Shown here: positions 52,226 through 61,858 of the stretch, one piece after another | Position numbering within the stretch: position 1 is the first letter of the stretch | Layout: each line of letters begins with the position of its first letter | Source: Loktanella gaetbuli | Lineage (GTDB): Bacteria; Pseudomonadota; Alphaproteobacteria; Rhodobacterales; Rhodobacteraceae | DNA: 64,000 bases | NCBI RefSeq assembly: GCF_020531945.1 | Contig: NZ_JAJATZ010000001.1 | Coordinates: forward strand, 620,001 to 684,000 | Direction: 5' to 3' | The notes under the pieces: generated by a model | What the model was told of the DNA's origin: nothing | Seen by the model: the letters and a program-made list of their open reading frames with translations, nothing else | Databases searched by the model: none | Made by a program: the position numbers and the translations under genes

Positions 52226-53038
52226 TCACGCTTTGGCAAAGGTGATCGGATGTCGCAGGAACTGCATCGCACGGTCCGATACCTTTTTCGGATCACCGGA
52301 CGTCAGGAATTTCGAGGTCATGCCCTTGCCCACCATTTCAGGGCGTCGGTCGAGGTAATGCGCAAGGCTCTCGGCCACCAGATTTGCCTGGCTGAACACC
52401 TTGACCCCGGCACCCAGCGCATCCTGAAACACCTCTGCCATCAAGGGGTAGTGGGTGCAGCCCAGCATCGCGGCATCGGGGTCAGGCATCTTGCGTTTCA
52501 GCGCATCCACATGGCTGCGCACCAGCGCCTCGGCCAGAATGAAATCGCCGTCCTCGATGGCGTCGACGACACCGCCACAGGCCTGTGCCTCGACATCGAC
52601 ACCGATGGCGCGGAATGCCAACTCGCGCTGAAACGCACGACTGCGCACCGTGGCGGGCGTGGCAAAGAGTGCCACATGTTTCACCTCGACCTCGCGCGGC
52701 GGGGAATTGTCGCCCCATTCGCGTTCGGTCAGCGCCTCGATCAATGGCACGAACACACCCAACACGCGCTTGTCCTTGGGCACCCAGCCTTCTTGCATCC
52801 GGCGAAGTGCGGCAGCACTGGCCGTGTTGCAGGCGAGGATCACCAGATCGCACCCCTCGTCGAACAGACGCTGCGTGGCACGGGTGGTCAGGTCATAGAT
52901 ATCGTCCGCGTCACGCACGCCGTATGGCGCGTTGGCACTGTCACCCAGATAGACAAGCGGCAAATCGGGCAACCGCTTGGAAATTGCGTCAAGAACGGTC
53001 AGCCCGCCCAGTCCGCTGTCGAAAATACCCACTGCCAT
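52226..53038 (-). CDS. murI: Glutamate racemase
   Basis: A 270-residue enzyme making D-glutamate for peptidoglycan. The two catalytic Cys residues are in VILACNTASAAAL (about residue 72) and MLGCTHYPLM (near 187). AVGIFDSGLGGLTVLDAI opens the protein and VYLGDSANAPYG follows. The ATG at 53038 is chosen because the conserved start begins there; the 18 extra upstream residues are low-complexity. It is separated from argC by 52 bases. Confidence 0.94.
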   Translation of the reverse strand: MAVGIFDSGLGGLTVLDAISKRLPDLPLVYLGDSANAPYGVRDADDIYDLTTRATQRLFDEGCDLVILACNTASAAALRRMQEGWVPKDKRVLGVFVPLIEALTEREWGDNSPPREVEVKHVALFATPATVRSRAFQRELAFRAIGVDVEAQACGGVVDAIEDGDFILAEALVRSHVDALKRKMPDPDAAMLGCTHYPLMAEVFQDALGAGVKVFSQANLVAESLAHYLDRRPEMVGKGMTSKFLTSGDPKKVSDRAMQFLRHPITFAKA

Positions 53039-53167
53039 TGCCGTACCCTCTGTGCCGGGCCCGCGCCAATCGTGGCGCGGACGTGTTTGCATCAGCCATA
53101 CGTCGGTTGACGCCAGAAATCCATGCAGGGTTTTGCACGGTGACGGGAAAATGCGGACGGCAGCGAC

Positions 53168-56100
53168 CTATTCCGCGGCCACCTGCTGATCTGGACGGGC
53201 GATGGCCGCCAGCAGCATCTCGCGTGTCTTTTCCGCCTTGGACGCATTGGCATGTTTGACGGGACCGAAACCGCGAATGTCCAGCGGCAGACGTGCCAGC
53301 GCAATCGTGGCGTCACTGACCGGCAGGTCGGCGATGTGGGTCATATCGGCCTCGTATTGCGCAATCAACGCCCGTTCCATCCGCCGTTCCGCAGTCCGAC
53401 CGAATGGATCAAGTGGTGTGCCGCGCAGCACCTTGAGCCGTGCAAGCAGCGGAAAGGCACGCGCCATCGCGGCCCCGAACTCTCGTTTCACGGGTCGCCC
53501 ATCAGCACCGGTTTTCGTCAGCATCGGCGGCGCAAGGTGATAGGTCAGCGACACATCCCCGTCAAAGGCCGCGCGCGCCTTGGCCTCGGTATCGCGCAAC
53601 AAGCGGGCGACTTCGTATTCGTCTTTGTAGGCCAGCAGTTTGTGATAACCCAGCGCCACTGCCTCACGCATCGCGGGGTCACTGAAACGATCCACCATCC
53701 GCAGATAGCGTTTCGCCAACCGCTTGTTCTGGTAGGCGGTCAGGTGATCGACGCGGAATGCGATCCGGTCGTCCAGCGATTTGGGCAATGCGACGACCTG
53801 CGGTTCCGACACCCGCGCGGCCCGTTCAGGGTGCAGCACCGCCCAGCGCCCAAGGTCGAACGCCTGTTTGTTGCGGTCCACGGCCGCACCGTTCAGTTCA
53901 ATGGCACGCAGAATGGCGTCCAGCGACACCGGGATCGCGCCCATCTGCCAGGCCGCACCAAAGATCATCATGTTCGAATAGATGCTGTCGCCCATCGTCG
54001 CTTTGGCCAGTTCGGTCGCGTCGAACAGCGCCACCTTGTCCTGCAACCGCCGCGTCAGGCTTAGTTTCAATTCGTCCACGGGCAGTTGAAATTCCGTGTT
54101 GCGGGTGAAATCGCCGGTGATGATTTCATGCGCGTTCACGACCCCGCGCGTGCGCCCGGTTTTCATCAGGCCCAGCGTCTTGGCCCCTGCACTGACCACC
54201 AGATCGCCACCGATCAGCGCGTCGCATTCGCCCGTGGCCACGCGGATCGCGCTGATATCCTCGGGCCGCTCTGCCAGGCGGCAATGAATGTGCACGGCCC
54301 CACCCTTTTGCGCGAGGCCGGCCATTTCCATCATGCCAGCGCCCTTGCCGTCCAGATGCGCCGCCATCGCCAGCACGGCCCCAATCGTGACGACACCCGT
54401 GCCGCCCACACCGGTGATCACGACGTTATGGGTGCCATTGATCGCAGGCAAATCCGCCAACGGCAGGTCGCCCACATCCACGGTCGTTGTCGCGGCCTTT
54501 TTCAACTGCGCGCCTGCGACGGTCACAAAGGACGGACAGAACCCTTTGACGCAGGAAAAGTCCTTGTTGCAGGACGATTGGTCGATGGCGCGTTTGCGGC
54601 CCAGTTCGGTTTCAACCGGGACGATCGATACGCAGTTCGATTGCACACCGCAGTCGCCGCAGCCTTCGCAGACGTCCGTGTTGATGAACACGCGTTTGTC
54701 GGGGTCGGGAAACTGGCCACGCTTGCGGCGCCGGCGTTTTTCGGCGGCACAGGTCTGGATGTAGACCAAGGCGCTGACGCCCTTGACCTGCGCCAGTTCC
54801 GCCTGCACGCGCGGCAGTTCTGACCGTTCCGCCAGCGGCACACCGCTGGGAAAGTGGGATGCATCCACGTCCTCTTTTTCGTCATAGACCACGCGCACGT
54901 CGCGCACGCCCATCGCCAGCAGTTCGCGCACGATCTGCTCGGCCGTCAGACCGCCGTCGTTACCTTGTCCGCCCGTCATCGCAACCGCGTCATTATAGAG
55001 GATCTTGTAGGTGATCGTCGTCCCCGCCATCAGGGCAAAGCGGATCGCCTGCACGCCGGAGTGGTTGTACGTCCCATCACCGAGGTTCTGGAACACATGG
55101 CCCGTCTTGCTGAACGGGGCCTCACCGACCCAGTTCGCGCCCTCGCCGCCCATCTGGGTGAAACCAACGGTGTCGCGGTCCATCCATTGCACCATGTAGT
55201 GACAGCCGATGCCCGCATAGGCGCGCGATCCCTCCGGCACCTTGGTGCTGGAATTATGCGGACAGCCCGAACAGAAATACGGCAAGCGTGCCGCGATTTC
55301 CGGCACATTGTCGGCGCGGCGCGCCTCTGCCAGCGCATCCAACCCCTGCATCACACCGTCCGAGGCGCAGCCTTCTTCGACCAGGATGCCGCCCAGTTTT
55401 TCCGCGATCCAGATCGGGTCCAGCGCATAGCGCGTCGGAAAAATCTCTTCGCGGCGACCGGCAGAATGTTCATCGCCCTTGTGCCAGCCGTACACCCGGG
55501 TGTTGGTGTCGTCGAACAGCGCCTCCTTGACCTGCACCTCGATCAGCTTGCGTTTTTCCTCGACCACGACCACCAGATCGAGACCTGCCGCAAAATCGTG
55601 AAATCCCGCCATGTCCAACGGCCAGACCTGACCGACCTTGTAGGTGGTGATACCCAGACGCTCGGCCTCTTGCGCGTCGATGCCCAGCAGGGACAGGGCG
55701 TGCTGCAAATCCAACCAGTTCTTGCCCGCGGCGACAAAACCGATCTTGGCACCGTGCTTGCCCCACTTGCGCTGATCCATCTTGTTGGCCCGGCTGAACG
55801 CCTCTGCCGCGAACCGTTTATGGTCGATCATGCGTGCCTCTTGGGCGACGGGTGTATCGACAAGGCGAATGTTCAGACCCTCGGGCGGCAGGGCCAGGTC
55901 GGGTGTCACGAATGACAGCCAGTGCGGATCGCCGTCCACGACAGAGGTGACCTCGATCGTGTCCTTCATCGTCTTGAGACCGACCCAGACACCGGCATAG
56001 CGCGACAGCGCCCAGGCATAGAGGCCGTAGTCCAGCACCTCCTGGACACCGGCAGGGCTGACAATCGGCATGTAGGCGTCGATCATCGCGAAGTCGGACT

Positions 56101-56572
56101 GATGCAGCGTGGTGCTGGATTCACCCGTGTGGTCGTCACCCATCGCCATGATGACACCACCGTGGGGCGATGTGCCCGCCATGTTGGCATGCCGCATCAC
56201 ATCGCCGGACCGGTCCACACCCGGCCCCTTGCCGTACCACAGGCCGAACACGCCGTCGTATTTCCCCTCGCCGCGCAGCTCGGCTTGCTGACTACCCCAG
56301 AGTGCGGTTGCCGCCAGATCCTCGTTCAGGCCAGGCTGAAACGTCACTTGGGCGTCAGTCAGTGATTTGGCCGCACGCGCCATCTGCATGTCCACAGCGC
56401 CCAGCGGCGAGCCACGATATCCGGTCACATAACCGGCGGTGTTCAGCCCAGCGCGTGCATCACGTGCCCGCTGCATGAGCATCAACCGCACCAGTGCCTG
56501 TGTTCCGTTCAGCAACACATGCCGCTTGGACAGATCAAACCGATCGTTTAGCGAAATATCTTGACGTGTCAT
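53168..56572 (-). CDS. Indolepyruvate ferredoxin oxidoreductase, fused alpha-beta
   Basis: A 1134-residue thiamine-diphosphate enzyme joining both subunits in one chain. It decarboxylates aryl-pyruvates to acyl-CoA with reduction of ferredoxin. The thiamine-diphosphate loop is in GEGANWVGEAP and GDGTYNHSGVQAI (about residues 480-510), an iron-sulfur motif is CEGCGDCGVQSNCVSI near 640, and the gamma-type half starts NVVITGVGGTGVVTIGAVL near 720. It is divergent from a LysR regulator, which probably controls it. The function suggests use of aromatic amino acids. Confidence 0.92.
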   Translation of the reverse strand: MTRQDISLNDRFDLSKRHVLLNGTQALVRLMLMQRARDARAGLNTAGYVTGYRGSPLGAVDMQMARAAKSLTDAQVTFQPGLNEDLAATALWGSQQAELRGEGKYDGVFGLWYGKGPGVDRSGDVMRHANMAGTSPHGGVIMAMGDDHTGESSTTLHQSDFAMIDAYMPIVSPAGVQEVLDYGLYAWALSRYAGVWVGLKTMKDTIEVTSVVDGDPHWLSFVTPDLALPPEGLNIRLVDTPVAQEARMIDHKRFAAEAFSRANKMDQRKWGKHGAKIGFVAAGKNWLDLQHALSLLGIDAQEAERLGITTYKVGQVWPLDMAGFHDFAAGLDLVVVVEEKRKLIEVQVKEALFDDTNTRVYGWHKGDEHSAGRREEIFPTRYALDPIWIAEKLGGILVEEGCASDGVMQGLDALAEARRADNVPEIAARLPYFCSGCPHNSSTKVPEGSRAYAGIGCHYMVQWMDRDTVGFTQMGGEGANWVGEAPFSKTGHVFQNLGDGTYNHSGVQAIRFALMAGTTITYKILYNDAVAMTGGQGNDGGLTAEQIVRELLAMGVRDVRVVYDEKEDVDASHFPSGVPLAERSELPRVQAELAQVKGVSALVYIQTCAAEKRRRRKRGQFPDPDKRVFINTDVCEGCGDCGVQSNCVSIVPVETELGRKRAIDQSSCNKDFSCVKGFCPSFVTVAGAQLKKAATTTVDVGDLPLADLPAINGTHNVVITGVGGTGVVTIGAVLAMAAHLDGKGAGMMEMAGLAQKGGAVHIHCRLAERPEDISAIRVATGECDALIGGDLVVSAGAKTLGLMKTGRTRGVVNAHEIITGDFTRNTEFQLPVDELKLSLTRRLQDKVALFDATELAKATMGDSIYSNMMIFGAAWQMGAIPVSLDAILRAIELNGAAVDRNKQAFDLGRWAVLHPERAARVSEPQVVALPKSLDDRIAFRVDHLTAYQNKRLAKRYLRMVDRFSDPAMREAVALGYHKLLAYKDEYEVARLLRDTEAKARAAFDGDVSLTYHLAPPMLTKTGADGRPVKREFGAAMARAFPLLARLKVLRGTPLDPFGRTAERRMERALIAQYEADMTHIADLPVSDATIALARLPLDIRGFGPVKHANASKAEKTREMLLAAIARPDQQVAAE

Positions 56573-56718
56573 GCAAACCTCCCTGCAATATAGGCATCTT
56601 AGGTCACATTTGCTGACCTACAAAGAATAATTCCGAGGGCGGCTTTGATTGTATATTTAACAGAGTCAGCGTAACCAAGTTTCAAACTACAAATAATTTA
56701 AGGCACTACGGGCGGGTC
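56573..56718. promoter_or_regulatory. Divergent promoter region, oxidoreductase and LysR gene
   Basis: An AT-rich 146-base region between the two divergent starts. It includes several A/T blocks that could hold both promoters and a LysR site, but I cannot define -35 and -10 boxes with confidence. Confidence 0.5.
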
Positions 56719-57627
56719 ATGGACTGGGATAAGCTTCGAATATTTCACGCGGTTGCGGATGCGGGGTCACTGACCCATGCAGGCGATGTCCTGCACCTGT
56801 CGCAATCGGCGGTCAGCCGCCAGATCCGCGCCCTCGAAGAGACGCTGAACACCACGCTTTTCCACCGTCATGCGCGTGGACTGATTCTCACCGAACAGGG
56901 TGAACTGCTGTTCGATGCCACGAAATCCATGAACCGCCGCCTTGACGCGGCCGCAGCCCGCATTCGTGACAGCGAAGAAGAGGTGTTCGGGGAATTGCGC
57001 GTCACCACGACCACCGGTTTCGGCACTCTCTGGCTCGCCCCGCGCCTGCCCAAACTCTACGAGATGTATCCCGACATCAAGATCGACCTGATGCTCGAGG
57101 AACGTGTGCTGGATCTGCCCATGCGCGAGGCAGATGTCGCCATCCGCATGAAGGAACCGTCACAGGCAGACTTGATCCGCAAACGCCTGATGAGTGTGCG
57201 CATGCGTCTGTACGCAACACAAGCCTACCTCGACCAGCGCCGCCCGCTGGACAATATCACCGACATTTCGAACCATCGCCTGATCTGCCAACAGCTGTCG
57301 TCGACCCAGGTCAGCGCCGGTGCCACGCTGATCCATCACTTGCTGTCACATGAGGTGACGTCGATCTTTACGGTGAACAACTATTACGGCGTCCTGCAGG
57401 GCGTCATCAACAACCTCGGCGTCGGCGTCCTGCCTGACTATGTGGTGCAGGATTTCCCCCACCTCGTACGCTGCTTGCCATCCCTCGAAAGCGGCGAGGT
57501 TCCCGTCTTCCTCGCCTACCCCGAGGAATTGCGGCAGTCGAAACGGATCATGGCGTTTCGGGATTTCGTTCAGGACGAAATCTTCGCCCATCGCAGATCA
57601 CTGGCAGAGCTGGGGCGCGAAGACTAA
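56719..57627 (+). CDS. LysR family transcriptional regulator
   Basis: A 302-residue regulator. Residues 1 to about 60 form the winged helix-turn-helix (IFHAVADAGSLTHAGDVLHLSQSAVSRQIRALE in two blocks), followed by the effector-binding domain with GELRVTTTTGFGTLWLAPRLP and NLGVGVLPDYVV. Such proteins commonly regulate the divergent neighbour, here the indolepyruvate oxidoreductase. The ligand is unknown. It is monocistronic, with a candidate small RNA starting about 100 bases after its stop. Confidence 0.92.
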   Translation: MDWDKLRIFHAVADAGSLTHAGDVLHLSQSAVSRQIRALEETLNTTLFHRHARGLILTEQGELLFDATKSMNRRLDAAAARIRDSEEEVFGELRVTTTTGFGTLWLAPRLPKLYEMYPDIKIDLMLEERVLDLPMREADVAIRMKEPSQADLIRKRLMSVRMRLYATQAYLDQRRPLDNITDISNHRLICQQLSSTQVSAGATLIHHLLSHEVTSIFTVNNYYGVLQGVINNLGVGVLPDYVVQDFPHLVRCLPSLESGEVPVFLAYPEELRQSKRIMAFRDFVQDEIFAHRRSLAELGRED

Positions 57628-57694
57628 ACCTCAGCGAGTGTTGCGCCATGCACGCATCACATAGCGGGTCTGCACGCGCGCGTATGGTTTTTTC

Positions 57695-57723
57695 TTGATC
57701 GCTTAATCCTTGCGCCCTATCTG
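57695..57723 (+). promoter_or_regulatory. Candidate promoter of the small RNA
   Basis: TTGATC (57695-57700) and TATCTG (57718-57723) are 17 bases apart, with four clear consensus positions in the first. It would start transcription at about 57729. The -10 element is weak. Confidence 0.4.
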
Positions 57724-57728
57724 CTGAA

Positions 57729-57806
57729 ACAGAGGCAAAAACATCATTTGGTGTGCCTCTACCTCCCTGTTGGACTGCGCCGGGCCTTTGTGCCCGGCAT
57801 TTTTTT
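57729..57806 (+). ncRNA. Candidate small regulatory RNA with anti-Shine-Dalgarno loop
   Basis: The 78-base stretch has a hairpin (AGAGGCA at 57731-57737 pairs with TGCCTCT at 57754-57760), an unpaired ACCTCCCTGTTGGACTGC (57761-57778), and a terminator (GCCGGGC / GCCCGGC plus T run). An open CCUCCC can pair with ribosome sites. This is the standard shape of alphaproteobacterial trans-acting sRNAs. The alternative is an attenuator leader of purL, whose ATG is 83 bases on. Confidence 0.55.
57779..57806 (+). terminator. Rho-independent terminator before purL
   Basis: A perfect 7-bp stem GCCGGGC / GCCCGGC with a 6-base loop is followed by A and seven Ts. It could end the small RNA or attenuate purL. 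Confidence 0.88.
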
Positions 57807-57889
57807 GCCTGAAGCGCGGCCCAAGGATCACCTTCCCCTTCGTCCCAGCCTCCCCTAAAAGGCACAGAACAGCTCGTGGGGAATCTTTT

Positions 57890-60049
57890 ATGTCCGATCC
57901 GATCATCACCGCCGACGTCATCGCAGCACACGGGTTTTCGCCCGACGAATGGCAAGAGGTGCTGAAAATCCTCGGACGGGACCCGACATTTACGGAAATG
58001 GGCATCTTTTCCGCGATGTGGAACGAACACTGTTCCTACAAGTCATCCAAACGCTGGCTGCGCACGCTGCCCACAACCGGCCCACAGGTCATCTGCGGCC
58101 CCGGCGAAAACGCGGGCGTCGTGGATATCGGTGACGGTCAGGCCGTGGTGTTCAAGATGGAAAGCCACAATCACCCCAGCTATATCGAGCCATATCAGGG
58201 TGCGGCCACCGGTGTTGGCGGGATCCTCCGCGACGTGTTCACCATGGGTGCCCGGCCCATCGCCGCGATGAACTCACTTTCGTTCGGCGAACCCAGCCAC
58301 CCCAAGACGAAATCGCTGGTCAGCGGTGTGGTGGCAGGCGTGGGCGGCTACGGCAATTGTTTCGGCGTGCCGACAGTCGGCGGCGAGGTCCGGTTCGATA
58401 AATCCTACAACGGCAACTGCCTTGTGAACGCATTCGCCGCCGGGCTCGCTGACGCGGACAAGATTTTCTATTCCGCCGCATCGGGTGTCGGGATGCCTGT
58501 CGTGTATCTGGGGGCCAAAACCGGCCGCGACGGCGTTGGTGGGGCCACGATGGCCAGCGCCGAATTCGACGACACGATCGAGGACAAGCGCCCCACGGTG
58601 CAGGTCGGCGACCCCTTCACCGAAAAGCGCCTGATGGAGGCGACGCTGGAACTGATGACCACGGGGGCCGTGATTTCCATTCAGGATATGGGGGCCGCCG
58701 GCCTGACCTGTTCTGCGGTCGAGATGGGCGACAAGGGCGGTTTGGGCGTCAAGCTCAACCTCGAGGACGTGCCGCAGCGCGAAACCGGCATGACCGCCTA
58801 CGAGATGATGCTGTCGGAATCCCAGGAACGGATGCTGATGGTGCTCAAGCCAGAGCTGGAGGCAGAGGCACGTGCGGTCTTCGTGAAATGGGACCTCGAT
58901 TTCGCCATCGTGGGTGAAACTATTGCAGAGGACCGGTTCCTGATCCTCCACAACGGCGAGGTAAAGGCCGATCTGCCGCTGTCCAAGCTGTCGTCCACCG
59001 CCCCCGAATACGACCGCCCGTGGGAAGAAACGCCCGCCGCCGCGCCCGTGGGTGACGTACCACACGTCGACCCGATCGACGGTCTGCGCAGCCTGATCGG
59101 CAGCCCGAACTGTGCCAGCAAGGCCTGGGTCTATGAGCAATACGACAGCCAGGTGATGGCCGATACGCTGCGCACACCCGGGGCCGGGTCTGGCATCATC
59201 CGCGTGCACGGCACGCAAAAGGCACTGGCCTTCACCTCTGACGTGACGCCGCGCTATGTTTTTGCAAATCCCTATCAGGGCGGCGCACAAGCCGTGGCAG
59301 AGGCCTACCGCAACCTCACTGCCGTCGGTGCCACACCACTGGCGACCACCGACAACATGAACTTTGGCAATCCCGAAAAGCCCCGCATCATGGGTCAGTT
59401 CGTCGGCGCGATCAAAGGGATCGGTGACGCCGTCAAGGCGCTGGACATGCCGATCGTGTCCGGCAACGTGTCGCTGTACAACGAAACAGACGGCAAGGGC
59501 ATTCTGCCCACGCCGACCATCGGTGCCGTCGGACTGATTGCCGATTACACACAGGCCATCACTGGTCAGTTGGAAACCGGTCACATGCTACTGCTGCTGG
59601 GCGAAACGGCGGGACATATGGGCCAGACGGCGCTGCTGGCCGAACACCTGGGCCGCGTCGAAGGCGATGCACCTACGGTCGACCTGGTGGCGGAACGTGC
59701 ACATGGCGATTTCATCCGTGCCAACCGCAGCGCCATCACGGCCTGCACCGACCTGTCGGACGGCGGGCTTGCGCTTGCGGCATTCGAAATGGCGGTGGCA
59801 GCCGATATCGGCATCACGGTCGAAACCGATGACACCGCCCAGCTGTTTGCAGAGGATCAGGCGCGCTATCTGATCGCCGCGTCCTTTGACGGTGCCGAGG
59901 CCCTGTTTGCGGCCGCAGCCGCCGCTGGCGTGCCGCTTGCGCGCGTGGGTCAGGCCGGCGGCAGCGACGTCACATTCGGCGCGTCCAGCGCACCACTGGC
60001 CGATCTTGCCGCAGTCTATCACGAGGCCTTTGCCAGACATCTGGCCTGA
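57890..60049 (+). CDS. purL: Phosphoribosylformylglycinamidine synthase subunit II
   Basis: A 719-residue ATP enzyme in purine synthesis, the small form that needs PurQ and PurS. Early MWNEHCSYKSSKRWL, the ATP loop in FKMESHNHPSYIEPYQGAATGVGG, and later FTSDVTPRYVFANPYQGGAQAV are clear. The ATG at 57890 begins the conserved part; the extra 40 upstream codons run through the terminator and are not coding. It is preceded by a hairpin that may regulate it. Confidence 0.96.
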   Translation: MSDPIITADVIAAHGFSPDEWQEVLKILGRDPTFTEMGIFSAMWNEHCSYKSSKRWLRTLPTTGPQVICGPGENAGVVDIGDGQAVVFKMESHNHPSYIEPYQGAATGVGGILRDVFTMGARPIAAMNSLSFGEPSHPKTKSLVSGVVAGVGGYGNCFGVPTVGGEVRFDKSYNGNCLVNAFAAGLADADKIFYSAASGVGMPVVYLGAKTGRDGVGGATMASAEFDDTIEDKRPTVQVGDPFTEKRLMEATLELMTTGAVISIQDMGAAGLTCSAVEMGDKGGLGVKLNLEDVPQRETGMTAYEMMLSESQERMLMVLKPELEAEARAVFVKWDLDFAIVGETIAEDRFLILHNGEVKADLPLSKLSSTAPEYDRPWEETPAAAPVGDVPHVDPIDGLRSLIGSPNCASKAWVYEQYDSQVMADTLRTPGAGSGIIRVHGTQKALAFTSDVTPRYVFANPYQGGAQAVAEAYRNLTAVGATPLATTDNMNFGNPEKPRIMGQFVGAIKGIGDAVKALDMPIVSGNVSLYNETDGKGILPTPTIGAVGLIADYTQAITGQLETGHMLLLLGETAGHMGQTALLAEHLGRVEGDAPTVDLVAERAHGDFIRANRSAITACTDLSDGGLALAAFEMAVAADIGITVETDDTAQLFAEDQARYLIAASFDGAEALFAAAAAAGVPLARVGQAGGSDVTFGASSAPLADLAAVYHEAFARHLA

Positions 60050-60155
60050 TTTAGCGCTGCAGCGGCGCGGACAAACGCGCCGCGGCACCCACACTGGCCC
60101 TTGCCCCCGCTGCGGCGCGTTCATAGGTTATGGAAAAGCCTGCAAGGAGCCGACA

Positions 60156-60392
60156 ATGCCCATCACAGCCCACGAAATCGAAGCCCTGATCCGCGCGGAA
60201 TTTCCCGACGCCAAGATTACGGTGCAGGGCGACGATGGCGCACATTTCGCAGCCGAAGTCGTCGATGCCAGCTTTGCGGGCAAAAATCGCGTGCAGCAGC
60301 AACGTGCCGTCTATGCCGCCCTCAAGGGCAAGATGGATGGCAGCAATGGCGAACTGCATGCCCTCGCCCTGACCACACGCGCACCCGATTGA
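60156..60392 (+). CDS. BolA family protein
   Basis: A 78-residue protein with the BolA layout: ITAHEIEALIRAEFPDAKITVQGDDGAHF, then FAGKNRVQQQRAVYAAL, in short blocks, ending after a conserved HALAL strand. BolA proteins bind an iron-sulfur cluster together with CGFS glutaredoxins. The glutaredoxin gene is next, 53 bases on, which supports that pairing. The ATG follows CAAGGAG. Confidence 0.92.
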   Translation: MPITAHEIEALIRAEFPDAKITVQGDDGAHFAAEVVDASFAGKNRVQQQRAVYAALKGKMDGSNGELHALALTTRAPD

Positions 60393-60400
60393 ACCGCGCG

Positions 60401-60421
60401 CAAATTTTCGCAGAAAATTTG
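60401..60421. repeat. Palindrome with ATTTTCGCAGAAAAT core, second copy
   Basis: A CAAATTTTC / GAAAATTTG stem with the loop GCA. The core is identical to the palindrome at 18463-18493. It sits between bolA and the glutaredoxin gene. Confidence 0.7.
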
Positions 60422-60445
60422 ATCCCCCTCAAAAAGGACCAGACC

Positions 60446-60805
60446 ATGACCGCCGAAGACCAGATCAAGCAAACCGTCACCAGCAACGACGTCGTCCTGT
60501 TCATGAAAGGCACGAAAACGATGCCGCAGTGCGGTTTTTCCAGCCGCGTGGCAGGCGTGCTGAACTTTATGGGCATTGAATACACGGACGTGAACGTGCT
60601 GGCCGACGACGGCGTGCGCCAGGGCATCAAGGATTACTCCGACTGGCCGACGATTCCGCAGCTTTACGTCAAGGGCGAATTTGTGGGTGGTTGCGATATC
60701 ATCACCGAAATGACGCTTTCGGGTGAACTGGATACATTGCTCACCGAAAATGACATCGCGTTTGACAAGGCCGCAGCCGACAAGATCCGCGAAGCCAACG
60801 CCTGA
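60446..60805 (+). CDS. grxD: Monothiol glutaredoxin (CGFS type)
   Basis: A 119-residue protein with a single active Cys29 in MPQCGFSSRVAG, WPTIPQLYVKGEFVGGCDI for glutathione binding. It carries and transfers [2Fe-2S] clusters, with BolA as partner from the adjacent gene. A ribosome site aaaagga lies before the ATG. A terminator follows after about 50 bases. Confidence 0.95.
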   Translation: MTAEDQIKQTVTSNDVVLFMKGTKTMPQCGFSSRVAGVLNFMGIEYTDVNVLADDGVRQGIKDYSDWPTIPQLYVKGEFVGGCDIITEMTLSGELDTLLTENDIAFDKAAADKIREANA

Positions 60806-60851
60806 CGCACAGACCACGCGCGCGTCACTGGGCGCTTATTCACGCAGTGAT

Positions 60852-60880
60852 GGGCCGACCCTAGGACGGGTCGGCCTTTT
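60852..60880 (+). terminator. Terminator of the bolA-glutaredoxin operon
   Basis: Stem GGCCGACCC / GGGTCGGCC with a 6-base loop, followed by TTTT. It overlaps the last bases of the convergent zapA gene (stop at 60861). Confidence 0.85.
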
Positions 60881-61256
60881 GCGTGTTGTCCAGCGAATCT
60901 GCCAATGCCTCCGCGCGGGCCGCGATCTCGGCAAAGGCATCGGTCACTTCGGCTGGAATGACCGGTACCTCGATCCGCTCGGCCGGGCGTGATTGGGCTT
61001 CGGCGATCTGGGCCTGCAGACTTTCCAGTTCCAGCTCGACTTCGCGCAGACGCTCTGCAATCCCGGCAGTCCGGTCGGCCAGCATCAGGCCAGACATCAG
61101 CAACATCCGCGATTCAGGCATGCGCCCGATCTGGTTGGACAGATGCTGCGCCTCTTCATCCAGCATGGCAGAGGCCGTGCGCAGGAAATGTTCCTCGCCG
61201 TCCTGACAGGCCACCTCGAACACGCGGCCACCGATTGTGATCTCGACTTGCGGCAT
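60861..61256 (-). CDS. zapA: Cell division protein ZapA
   Basis: A 131-residue protein with the ZapA start VEITIGGRVFEVACQDGEEHFL, a central helix region RMLLMSGLMLADRTAG, and a long coiled coil (REVELELESLQAQIAEA). ZapA bundles FtsZ filaments at the division ring. The C-terminal 40 residues are longer than in enterobacteria. A coiled-coil protein gene is just upstream in the same transcript, two bases away. Confidence 0.9.
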   Translation of the reverse strand: MPQVEITIGGRVFEVACQDGEEHFLRTASAMLDEEAQHLSNQIGRMPESRMLLMSGLMLADRTAGIAERLREVELELESLQAQIAEAQSRPAERIEVPVIPAEVTDAFAEIAARAEALADSLDNTQKADPS

Positions 61257-61258
61257 GA

Positions 61259-61708
61259 TCAGCCCTCCTGTTGCAGTGCAGGTTTCAATTCGCCCAGCAA
61301 GGCGGCCACCTCTGCGGCCTCGGCTGCACGGTCAGCCTGCAGGGCCTCGACCTCTGCGATCAGCGCGCGATTGATATCCGCCGCATCGGGCACACCTTCC
61401 ATTGCCGCCTGCCGCAGCGCATCCGCCTCTTCGCGCAGATCGGCATTCGCAGCGCGCAGGCGTTGCAACGCGCCGTCCAGCTCTGTCATGCGGTCGGCAT
61501 GTGCGGCGACCTCGGCCTCCAGCTTGGCGATCTTGTCATCCTGACGCGCCTTGAGTGCGGCAACCCGGTCCTCGAGGTCTGCATTCGCAGCCTGCTGCGT
61601 GGCCAGTTGCGCCCGCAGGTCGGATTGGCCCGCCTGTTCGCCGACATGGGATCTGATCCGGTCCAATGCCGTGTTGATCCGGTATTCCAGGCTCTTGAGA
61701 TCGTTCAT
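61259..61708 (-). CDS. Coiled-coil protein upstream of zapA
   Basis: A 149-residue, almost fully helical protein rich in Ala, Leu, Glu, Gln, Arg with heptad-like repeats (AQLATQQAANADLEDRVAAL, then LEAEVAAHADRMTELDGALQ). No catalytic motif is seen. It may be a ZapB-like partner of ZapA, judging only by position and coil content. The stop lies two bases before zapA, so they are co-transcribed. Its start ATG at 61708 is the only plausible one. Hypothetical. Confidence 0.7.
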   Translation of the reverse strand: MNDLKSLEYRINTALDRIRSHVGEQAGQSDLRAQLATQQAANADLEDRVAALKARQDDKIAKLEAEVAAHADRMTELDGALQRLRAANADLREEADALRQAAMEGVPDAADINRALIAEVEALQADRAAEAAEVAALLGELKPALQQEG

Positions 61709-61858
61709 CTCTTCAACGGTCCTTTATCACACGATTCGGCGTCGTTCCGCGCCAAACCCTAAGTCATCGGTCGCATCCACACAAATGGCGCGCTTGAATT
61801 GACCGGTTCGCCTGATATGACACGACCAACTTTGTTTTGCACCCGTCAGGAACACCAC

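Noticed and set aside
60806..60860. 6S RNA expected near zapA
   Set aside because: The gap between the glutaredoxin gene and zapA is too short and holds only a terminator.
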